Of a stretch of DNA of 5,967 nt, positions 1 through 5,967 are shown in pieces. Each line of letters begins with the position of its first letter. Positions within the stretch are counted from its first letter, which is position 1. This stretch comes from Gammaproteobacteria bacterium. Lineage in GTDB: Bacteria; Pseudomonadota; Gammaproteobacteria; Pseudomonadales; Azotimanducaceae_A. A program made the translations under genes and the position numbers. The notes under the pieces are model-generated. The model was not told where the DNA came from and searched no databases. It saw only the letters and a program-made list of their open reading frames with translations. The stretch is taken from contig JAPPKV010000432.1 in NCBI GenBank assembly GCA_028819775.1, positions 1 through 5,967 of the forward strand, in the 5' to 3' direction.

Positions 1-638
<638 letters not shown>

Positions 639-1004
639 AAAACTCTGTGGCGCCGATCCCCGCAGGAGCCCAGCGGTAGGTCGATGATGGCGGCTTCGCC
701 ACGCCGAATCGAAACATCGCCCCATTCAGATACGTCCGGTGATGGCCGGCTTGCGGAGGACGGCGGGGCAGTGCGGACGGAACATCGCCCCTTTCGACTC
801 CCGGGAGTTGGAGTTGCGTTTCCCACCCTTCGACCACCGCGCCTCGGTTTTTCTGGGGGAGACCGGCGCCGTGGACGAAGCGTGGAAAACGCACGACCGC
901 CGGTGCCTTTGTCCGAGGCGGGCGGCGTCCGGATCGCGGCGCGGTCCTTCGGGAGGAACATCGCCCTATTCAACTGGCCGCGGGGAGTCGCCGAACGGCA
1001 AGAA
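639..1004. other. Intergenic region downstream of hemB, no gene recognised, carries dispersed short repeats
   Basis: No convincing gene is seen on either strand. Several frames stay open here, but their translations are rich in Arg, Pro, Ser and Gly, and they overlap each other and run into the antisense of hemB. The stretch contains three copies of a motif with core AACATCGCCC and a small hairpin at 688-701 (TGGCG, loop GCTT, CGCCA). No hairpin followed by a T tract was found after hemB, so hemB may end by Rho-dependent termination; that last point is inference. Confidence 0.6.
711..973. repeat. Three dispersed direct copies of a short motif (core AACATCGCCC)
   Basis: Copies lie at 711-729, 779-797 and 955-973 and fit the consensus GRAACATCGCCCYWTTCRR. 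The 10-base core AACATCGCCC is identical in all three (713-722, 781-790, 957-966). The cores are 68 and 176 bases apart. The first two copies also share an upstream GATGGCGGCTT-like segment (686-696 and 741-752, the second with one extra C), so they look like diverged copies of a longer unit. All copies have the same orientation. They could be a REP-like intergenic repeat family or protein-binding sites; the sequence does not decide. Confidence 0.55.
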
Positions 1005-1028
1005 TACTGTTGACATATACAGTATCAA
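1001..1028 (-). promoter_or_regulatory. Possible divergent promoter on the minus strand over the same SOS box
   Basis: Read on the minus strand there is a -35-like TTGATA (1028-1023, five of six consensus bases), a 16-base spacer and a -10-like TATTCT (1006-1001, four of six). It would transcribe leftwards into the repeat-bearing region and antisense to hemB. Part of the match follows from the palindromic operator, so this is a weaker call than the plus-strand promoter. No good gene lies downstream of it. Confidence 0.3.
1005..1024. promoter_or_regulatory. LexA operator (SOS box)
   Basis: The 20 bases consist of TACTGT, eight bases (TGACATAT) and ACAGTA, a perfect match to the enterobacterial/pseudomonad LexA consensus CTGT-N8-ACAG including the outer TA pairs. 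It sits directly on the -35 element of a promoter, the usual arrangement for repression by LexA and release after DNA damage. A match of this quality is unlikely by chance in such GC-rich DNA. LexA itself is not encoded in the window. Confidence 0.85.
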
Positions 1029-1038
1029 GGCGTAGACT
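1010..1038 (+). promoter_or_regulatory. Sigma70-type promoter overlapped by the SOS box
   Basis: A consensus -35 TTGACA (1010-1015), a 17-base spacer and a -10-like TAGACT (1033-1038, four of six consensus bases) predict transcription starting near 1045 on the + strand. The -35 lies within the LexA operator, so bound LexA should block RNA polymerase. The first candidate product is the open frame from GTG 1074; read-through into trxA at 1387 is also possible because no terminator-like hairpin with a T tract was seen between them. Confidence 0.7.
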
Positions 1039-1073
1039 CTTCCCCATTCGCAGTACCCGCCGGTGACCCCGCA

Positions 1074-1310
1074 GTGAAGAGGAAGCGTCGCCAGGATCCC
1101 AGGCAGACCACGTTCGAGTTCCGGCCGTCGGGCCGCGGCGGCGCCCGCCCGGCGGGCGGCAACGGCCTAGTCCCGGTTCGGCAACGGCACGGCGCTTGGC
1201 GGAGGGTGGGCAACTCCGGTCGAGGAGCGACGCAGGCACCCGACGAACCGGTGCAGCGGCGACTGCCCGGGTTTCCGTCCGTGCAGGCGTTGAAACGCGC
1301 CCGGCTGACC
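1074..1310 (+). pseudogene. SOS-box-preceded coding-like fragment, possibly a truncated REP-associated (IS200-like) transposase N-terminus
   Basis: A GTG at 1074, about 30 bases after the predicted SOS-controlled transcription start, opens a frame whose codons have strongly GC-biased third positions up to about 1310, after which the bias fades. The frame itself stays open to 1643, but its last 257 bases overlap trxA in another frame and are surely not real, so a natural stop is missing. The protein begins with a basic stretch (MKRKRR), then RQTTFEFRP and GRGGARPAGG. This resembles from memory the N-termini of some REP-associated tyrosine transposases (Q-x-x-hydrophobic-x-F-R, then GG-x-R-x-GAGR). 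No HUH motif or catalytic Tyr region follows, so at most a remnant is left. QTTFEF (residues 11-16) also fits the loose sliding-clamp-binding hexapeptide, so a small SOS protein is an alternative. There is no clear ribosome binding site. Function is uncertain. Confidence 0.3.
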
Positions 1311-1328
1311 CCACATTGGCCTTGCGAA

Positions 1329-1337
1329 TGTTACGAT
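1329..1337 (+). promoter_or_regulatory. Candidate extended -10 promoter for trxA
   Basis: TG at 1329-1330 followed by one base and TACGAT (1332-1337) forms an extended -10 element, which would start transcription near 1344, about 40 bases before the trxA ATG. No good -35 is seen at the proper distance (CTGACC at 1305-1310 is too far), which extended -10 promoters tolerate. This would give trxA its own promoter independent of the SOS site. Confidence 0.4.
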
Positions 1338-1373
1338 TCGCCTCTAACCCCCTTGCCGAACTGCAGCACGTTT

Positions 1374-1378
1374 AGGAG
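1374..1378 (+). promoter_or_regulatory. Ribosome binding site of trxA
   Basis: AGGAG lies 8 bases upstream of the ATG at 1387 and fixes that codon as the trxA start. Confidence 0.8.
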
Positions 1379-1386
1379 CAGACTCA

Positions 1387-1713
1387 ATGTCGGAAAACAT
1401 TCAACACGTCACCGACGCCGATTGGCACGACAAGGTCCTCGGCGCCGACAAGCCGGTACTCGTCGACTATTGGGCCGAATGGTGCGGTCCCTGCAAGATG
1501 ATTGCGCCGATTCTCGAGGAGATCGCCGACGAATACGCCGACCGCGTGCAGGTCTGCAAGCTCGACATCGACGCCAATCAGCAAACGCCGCCGAAGTACG
1601 GCATCCGGGGCATCCCGACCCTGATGCTGTTCCGGAACGGTGAGGTCGAAGCCACCAAGGTCGGCGCGCTGTCCAAGTCGCAACTGGCGGCATTTCTCGA
1701 CAGCAACATCTAA
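1387..1713 (+). CDS. trxA: Thioredoxin 1
   Basis: Small cytosolic dithiol protein that reduces disulfides in targets such as ribonucleotide reductase and is recharged by thioredoxin reductase. The 108-residue product has the usual length of the family. The active site WCGPC is at residues 32-36 (redox cysteines 33 and 36), the buried aspartate is D27, and the cis-proline loop GIPT has P77. [13 protein letters not shown] and KVGALSK match Escherichia coli TrxA closely. There is one extra, non-catalytic cysteine, C57, just after strand-forming VQV, where E. coli has alanine; its role is unknown. The start ATG has a strong AGGAG at 8 bases. rho follows on the same strand, the arrangement seen in E. 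coli and Pseudomonas. Either a local extended -10 promoter or the distant SOS promoter could transcribe it. Confidence 0.98.
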   Translation: MSENIQHVTDADWHDKVLGADKPVLVDYWAEWCGPCKMIAPILEEIADEYADRVQVCKLDIDANQQTPPKYGIRGIPTLMLFRNGEVEATKVGALSKSQLAAFLDSNI

Positions 1714-1720
1714 CCCGGTT

Positions 1721-1756
1721 CGCCGCCGCAGGGCCGCCGGTGCCCTGCGGCCGGCG
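1721..1756 (+). terminator. Strong hairpin after trxA (3' end or attenuator, no T tract)
   Basis: GCCGCAGGGC (1725-1734) and GCCCTGCGGC (1742-1751) form a perfect 10-bp stem with a 7-base loop. With one bulged base the stem extends to 14 bp, covering 1721-1734 and 1742-1756. It starts 7 bases after the trxA stop. There is no following run of T, so it is not a classic intrinsic terminator; it may protect the trxA mRNA end or partially separate trxA from rho expression. Confidence 0.55.
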
Positions 1757-1823
1757 AAGATACCCCCCTGTAGACGCCGCCAATCTCGCGGTGGTAGAGT
1801 CGGAATCACAGACGCACGCGGAC

Positions 1824-1853
1824 TTGTCCGGCAACGCGGTTCTTCTTTAGGAT
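1824..1853 (+). promoter_or_regulatory. Candidate rho promoter
   Basis: TTGTCC (1824-1829), an 18-base spacer and TAGGAT (1848-1853) each match four of six consensus bases for a sigma70 promoter. It would start transcription around 1860 and give rho an untranslated leader of about 175 bases. The call rests only on this weak match and the expectation that rho has its own leader. Confidence 0.3.
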
Positions 1854-1856
1854 TCG

Positions 1857-2035
1857 TTGCGAAGTCCATCAAGCTCGAGCCGCACGCGCTTCCTTGCGAG
1901 GCGGCGCTCCAAGAGGGGACGGTACGAGCCAAGCGTCAGCTTACGGAACCTTCCAACAACCATCTCCCTCAACCCACGTGGGCGTCCGTGCCCGCATCCT
2001 CACCGCTACCTAGGCCACATAGAACCGAACCCACC

Positions 2036-2039
<4 letters not shown>
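1857..2039 (+). CDS. Possible leader ORF overlapping the rho start (rhoL-like position)
   Basis: A TTG at 1857 with AGGA at 1849-1852 (4 bases before the codon, close for a ribosome site) opens a 60-residue frame whose TGA at 2037-2039 overlaps the rho ATG as ATGA. The predicted peptide begins MRSPSSSS and is rich in Arg, Ser and Pro. E. coli has a short Ser- and Arg-rich leader peptide, RhoL, between trxA and rho, so the position and coupling are suggestive. The composition could equally reflect C-rich DNA translated by chance, and I see no sequence homology that settles it. Confidence 0.2.
1941..2035 (+). promoter_or_regulatory. C-rich, G-poor rho leader segment, probable Rho utilisation (rut) region
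   Basis: By hand count these 95 bases contain 42 C and 15 G, many C residues being in YC dinucleotides (for example CATCTCCCTC at 1961-1970 and CCCGCATCCTCACCGCTACC at 1991-2010). Such unstructured, C-over-G RNA is what Rho binds. Rho is known to repress its own synthesis by terminating in its leader, so the segment fits an autoregulatory attenuator. It also explains the absence of a Shine-Dalgarno sequence before the rho ATG. Function is inferred, not shown. Confidence 0.5.
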
Positions 2040-3297
<1,258 letters not shown>

Positions 3298-3298
<1 letters not shown>

Positions 3299-3317
3299 CG
3301 GGCAGGTCTAAGCCCGT
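3298..3317 (+). terminator. Small hairpin at the rho stop codon
   Basis: ACGGGC (3298-3303) and GCCCGT (3312-3317) form a 6-bp stem with an 8-base loop, beginning on the last base of the rho TGA. No T tract follows, so it may be an mRNA 3' end structure and not an intrinsic terminator. Its right arm overlaps the left boundary of the palindromic element described next. Confidence 0.4.
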
Positions 3318-3422
3318 AGGGGCGACCCTATCCCGCCTGCAAGGGCGCGCGGTCGGCCGAGTGGTCGCCCGCGCCGAATGCCCGGTGTCAGCAACGGGAC
3401 GGGACAAGCCCGTCCCCTACGG
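3314..3422. repeat. Palindromic intergenic element bounded by CCGTAGGGG inverted repeats
   Basis: CCGTAGGGG at 3314-3322 is exactly mirrored by CCCCTACGG at 3414-3422, enclosing 109 bases in the gap between the convergent rho and hemY genes. Inside are two further perfect pairings: GGGCGACC (3320-3327) with GGTCGCCC (3363-3370), and GGGACGGG (3396-3403) with CCCGTCCC (3409-3416), the latter with a 5-base loop. This nested layout resembles REPIN or small MITE-type elements; I recall similar GTAGGGGCGACC palindromes between genes of many GC-rich proteobacteria. The right boundary repeat contains the final Pro codon and TAG stop of hemY. Confidence 0.55.
3396..3416 (-). terminator. Hairpin immediately after the hemY stop
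   Basis: The pair GGGACGGG and CCCGTCCC forms a perfect 8-bp stem with a 5-base loop, starting at the first base after the hemY TAG on the minus strand. The bases following it on that strand (GTTGCTG) are not a T tract. It can act as an mRNA end-protecting structure or help end the hem operon transcript; it is part of the 3314-3422 palindromic element. Confidence 0.45.
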
Positions 3423-4586
3423 TTTGATCTCCAGCGCGCGCGACAGGTAGCCGTTGGCGGCTTCCGCCTGTCCGGCCGACGAGCACAAGCGGCCGAGTTC
3501 GGCGAGGGTGTCGGCATCCTCCCGGCTCTCGAGGCTGGCTTCTAGGTACGATTTCGCCTCCTCGGTGTTCCCGGTGCTGGCCGCCAGTCGTCCCAGCGTC
3601 AGCAGCAGCACGGGGTCGTCGGGTCGGCTCTTCAGCCACTGCTTGGCGATGGACAGTTGCTTGACCGGGTCGGAATCGACGGTGCCGTACCGACGGATCC
3701 AGGCTTCGCGCCAGTCCTTTTTCAACGCCCGGCGCAGGACGCCTTCGGCCTCGACCGGCGCGGCAGGTGCCAGGGCGTCAACGTAGTCGGTCACGATTCC
3801 CTCGTCGGAGCGGAGTTTCTTCGGCATCGCTTTCCAGGCCTTGCGCGCGTGTTCGGCGGCGTCGGCGCTCGCCTTGCATTTCGCGAAGCGGGCGCGCCAG
3901 ATCGCGGCTTGCACGCCTGCCATGTCGGGTGCCGCGTCCTTGGGAAGCGAGGGCGCGAGTTCCGCGACCGCGTCGAAATCCCCCAGTTTCTCGTGGGCGT
4001 CGAACAGCCTCTTGAGGACCATCGGGTGCTGCGGCGACTTTGCGCGAAGCTCGTTCAGCGTTGCGATGCTCCGGGCCCATTGCCCGGCGACCTGCTGCAG
4101 TTCGGCTCGCACGAGTTCAACGACGAAGTCGGCCTGCGGTGTCGACTCCCGGGCTTGGCCGAGGATGTCGTCGCGTTCCTTGTAGTCGCCGAGTTCGTTC
4201 GCAGACCGGGCCGCGGCGAGCAAGTTGGCCAAGGGCGTGTCGATACGGTCCGCGGACTCGAGGAGAGCCCGCTTGGCTTCGCTCCAGCGACCCTCGGCGA
4301 GCAGCATGATCCCCGTCAGGGACCGGTTGCGCGCTTTGGTCGTGCGGCGCCAGCGGAACCAACCGGATACGGCGAAACCGCTTCGTGCTAGACGCCGGAT
4401 GAGGAAGCCGAGGAGATAGGTGAGCACGGCCAAGAGGATGAGGCAAGCGAGCGCGAACCAGAGGCTCGTCTCCATCGTGGCGCCGTCGTAGGAAACGAGG
4501 ACGTAGCCGGGGTCGCGAACCATCAGGTACGCAAGCACGACGCCGGCCCCAAGGCCAATGACCAATAGGATGATCAGTCGGATCAC
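3417..4586 (-). CDS. hemY: HemY, inner-membrane TPR protein of the hemCDXY operon
   Basis: The 389-residue product (E. coli HemY 398) starts with two membrane helices, about residues 4-22 and 42-63. They are separated by the short loop RDPGYVLVSYDGATMETS, which matches the HemY signature region (GYVLI...ETS in E. coli). Basic residues follow (FLIRRLARSG, RWRRTTKARN). The rest is helical TPR-like sequence, for example PVLLLTLGRLAASTGNTEEA and DADTLAELGRLCSSAGQAEA, ending ALEIKP. Its exact biochemical role in haem synthesis is unsettled; it is not the HemY protoporphyrinogen oxidase of Bacillus, only a namesake. The start chosen is GTG at 4586-4584, which overlaps the hemX TGA as GTGA and puts the first membrane helix at the N-terminus; no ribosome site is seen, so translation is probably coupled to hemX. 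The frame is open upstream to 5279, but that part is hemX in another frame. Confidence 0.9.
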   Translation of the reverse strand: MIRLIILLVIGLGAGVVLAYLMVRDPGYVLVSYDGATMETSLWFALACLILLAVLTYLLGFLIRRLARSGFAVSGWFRWRRTTKARNRSLTGIMLLAEGRWSEAKRALLESADRIDTPLANLLAAARSANELGDYKERDDILGQARESTPQADFVVELVRAELQQVAGQWARSIATLNELRAKSPQHPMVLKRLFDAHEKLGDFDAVAELAPSLPKDAAPDMAGVQAAIWRARFAKCKASADAAEHARKAWKAMPKKLRSDEGIVTDYVDALAPAAPVEAEGVLRRALKKDWREAWIRRYGTVDSDPVKQLSIAKQWLKSRPDDPVLLLTLGRLAASTGNTEEAKSYLEASLESREDADTLAELGRLCSSAGQAEAANGYLSRALEIKP

Positions 4587-5770
4587 GTTGATGGGACCGC
4601 GTCGTCGTCGTTCCGACGCAGTTGGCGAAGGCGTCCGAGCGAGCGCGAGATGTCCGGCGGCCGCACCTCGAGATTGGTGCCCTGGAGTTCGTCGAGTTCT
4701 CCCATGGCTCGTGCTACGGCCGTTCGGCTCGGGTCGAGGAATCGATGCAGCCAAGCCCGGGCGGCGCGAAGGCTGATCTCGAAGATCTCCTGGTCCCGCC
4801 GCAACACCGCGAGTTGGGCCCGCTCGAGGGCGAGGCGCAGGTGCTGCTCCAGGTACTCGGCCTCCTGGGGCGCCAGCAGCGGGCGGATGGCCTCGCCGTC
4901 GTGTCGGCGGAACCGGACGAGGCCGCCGAGACGGTCGAGAAACGCGTCGAGCAACGACGCCTCCTGATTGGCTTCGGTGGATGTGTCGTCGGCGTCGTCG
5001 GACGTGTACTCCGGCAGGCGTAATGGCAGGCGGTCGAGCAACTGCTTGACGGCCTCCAGGCGCAGGAAGACGCCCTGCATGTCGGCGTAGCCGAAGGTCT
5101 TGAGGGCAAGCTGCTCCTCGGCCAGCAGGGCGCGTACCTCGTGGAAGCGGTAGTCGTCGAGGTCGGCAAGCACGCGGTCCGAGGCCGCGAGGAGGCCTAG
5201 CGCACCCTTGGCGTCGTCCTGCAGGAGCAATCGGTGGTTGGCGATGGTGAGCATGTATTCCACTTCGGCGAGCCGCCACTCGCTAGGAGCGGGCGGCGCG
5301 CTGGCCACGTTGTCGGCGATGGCTTCCGTCATGGCGGTGCGTGCCTCGGCCAACGCCTCGCGTTGCGCGGCGAGTTCCTCCCGGAGTTCGGCGAACTCCT
5401 CGCGCAGCGCGGCGACCTCCGCCGTGGTCGCGCCATGGAAGTTGGCGAGGTCGCCCTGGTACGCGCCGATCGCTGCCTCGAACCGGGCATCCGGGTCGGT
5501 CAACCAAGCCAGGTAGAGCAGGTAGCCGGATCCGCCGACGGCGACGAGCGACAGCAGCAGGGCGAAGGTCGCGAGAGTCAGCCCGGTCCTGCGCGGCTTC
5601 GCCGGCGCGGTTGCCGGCGAGGGTGCCGCGGGTACGCTGGGAGTGGGCGCGGGCTGTTCCGGTGGTTCGGGCTCAACAGGGTCCGGCTTGGTCGGTGCTT
5701 TCGACTTGGCGTCCCGGGACGCGTCGGTAGACGGCTCGGGTTTGATCGGGTCCGAATCGGAATCAGCCAT
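4583..5770 (-). CDS. hemX: HemX, single-pass membrane protein of the hemCDXY operon
   Basis: The 395-residue protein (E. coli HemX 393) has the family layout. An acidic and Pro/Ala-rich cytoplasmic N-terminus (1-60) ends in KPRR. One membrane helix follows at about 63-87. Next comes an amphipathic, probably coiled-coil stretch at 117-151 (LREEFAELREELAAQREALA). The signature segment WRLAEVEYMLTIANHRLLL at 165-183 precedes a helical C-terminal domain. HemX was once called a uroporphyrinogen-III C-methyltransferase, but it lacks the methyltransferase fold; its role in tetrapyrrole synthesis is not established. The ATG at 5770-5768 is preferred over an upstream start at 5827 because GGGAGGGAAG sits just upstream of it. 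It overlaps the end of hemD by 8 bases and its own stop overlaps the hemY start by 4. Confidence 0.92.
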   Translation of the reverse strand: MADSDSDPIKPEPSTDASRDAKSKAPTKPDPVEPEPPEQPAPTPSVPAAPSPATAPAKPRRTGLTLATFALLLSLVAVGGSGYLLYLAWLTDPDARFEAAIGAYQGDLANFHGATTAEVAALREEFAELREELAAQREALAEARTAMTEAIADNVASAPPAPSEWRLAEVEYMLTIANHRLLLQDDAKGALGLLAASDRVLADLDDYRFHEVRALLAEEQLALKTFGYADMQGVFLRLEAVKQLLDRLPLRLPEYTSDDADDTSTEANQEASLLDAFLDRLGGLVRFRRHDGEAIRPLLAPQEAEYLEQHLRLALERAQLAVLRRDQEIFEISLRAARAWLHRFLDPSRTAVARAMGELDELQGTNLEVRPPDISRSLGRLRQLRRNDDDAVPST

Positions 5771-5967
5771 TTCCACTTCCCTCCCGCAGCTTGAGGAGTC
5801 CGGCCACGACGGCGGAGGCACCCGCACCGGCCGTCACGAGGACGCGTTCAAACCGCATCGCCTTGGCGAGTTCCGCTACGCGCTCGGAGGGCACCAGCAG
5901 CGGGACGCGGGCGTCGCGTCGTTCAGCAAACCACAGTTGTTCGACGACTCGCAAACCGTCGCCGCTC
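5763..5967 (-). CDS. hemD: Uroporphyrinogen-III synthase, C-terminal part only (window edge)
   Basis: Enzyme that cyclises and inverts ring D of hydroxymethylbilane to give uroporphyrinogen III. The last 67 residues are visible; about three quarters of the protein (family about 250 residues) lies beyond the window. The segment VPLLVPSERVAELAKAMRFERV followed by AGAGASAVVAGLLKL fits the conserved HemD C-terminus, where a strand, the S-x-R-x-A-x-x-A helix and a final helix close domain 1. Assignment rests on this pattern together with the position just upstream of hemX and hemY. The TTG at 5954 is internal, not a start. The TGA at 5765-5763 overlaps the start of hemX as ATGGCTGA. hemC is expected upstream, outside the window. 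Confidence 0.88.
   Translation of the reverse strand, partial: SGDGLRVVEQLWFAERRDARVPLLVPSERVAELAKAMRFERVLVTAGAGASAVVAGLLKLREGSGNG
5776..5785 (-). promoter_or_regulatory. Ribosome binding site of hemX
   Basis: GGGAGGGAAG on the minus strand ends 5 bases before the ATG at 5770 and lies inside the hemD coding sequence. It decides the hemX start. Confidence 0.75.

Noticed and set aside
1328..1375. 15-codon ORF starting at ATG 1328 just before trxA
   Set aside because: No ribosome site, and it coincides with the candidate trxA -10 and Shine-Dalgarno; most likely chance.
1791..1850. 19-codon GTG frame in the trxA-rho gap as a leader peptide
   Set aside because: No ribosome site, no overlap with rho and no similarity to RhoL that I can see.
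1640..2035. Upstream extension of rho to 1640
   Set aside because: It covers the end of trxA and the C-rich leader; Rho homology begins exactly at MNLTDLK from ATG 2036.
3417..5279. 620-codon minus-strand open frame extending hemY upstream
   Set aside because: The upstream 230 codons overlap hemX in another frame and read as Arg/Pro/Ala-rich noise. HemY homology and its first membrane helix begin at the GTG at 4586.
5763..5827. Upstream hemX start at 5827
   Set aside because: It would overlap hemD by 65 bases, while ATG 5770 has a strong ribosome site and gives the usual family length.

Overview
This GC-rich window most likely comes from a gammaproteobacterial chromosome. The evidence is a close Rho and TrxA pair in the order trxA-rho, a HemB of the Pseudomonas-like Asp-rich (Mg-dependent) type, and a hemD-hemX-hemY operon; hemX and hemY are characteristic mainly of Gammaproteobacteria. 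The species cannot be named from the sequence alone.

Layout. (1) Positions 1-638, + strand: 3' two-thirds of hemB (porphobilinogen synthase). (2) 639-1386: 748 bases without a securely assigned gene. It holds three copies of a short motif with core AACATCGCCC, a perfect LexA (SOS) operator overlapping a sigma70-type promoter at 1005-1038, and a short coding-like stretch from GTG 1074 that resembles the N-terminus of a REP-associated (IS200-like) transposase and appears broken. (3) 1387-1713, +: trxA. (4) 1714-2035: rho leader with a strong hairpin at its start and a C-rich, G-poor segment just before rho, as expected of a Rho loading site used for autoregulation. (5) 2036-3298, +: complete rho. 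(6) 3299-3416: convergent gap filled by a palindromic element bounded by CCGTAGGGG inverted repeats; the repeat also provides the hemY stop codon. (7) 3417-5967, - strand: hemY, hemX and the 3' end of hemD, read in the order hemD-hemX-hemY with overlapping start and stop codons.

How the parts fit. HemB makes porphobilinogen and HemD makes uroporphyrinogen III two steps later, so haem genes lie on both sides of trxA-rho; HemX and HemY are the membrane proteins usually co-transcribed with hemD. In Pseudomonas, as I recall it, the polyphosphate genes ppk and ppx lie between hemB and trxA; here that interval holds repeats, the SOS site and a gene fragment instead. Nothing here clearly forms a new biological system. 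The most unusual signal is the SOS-box promoter and what it controls.
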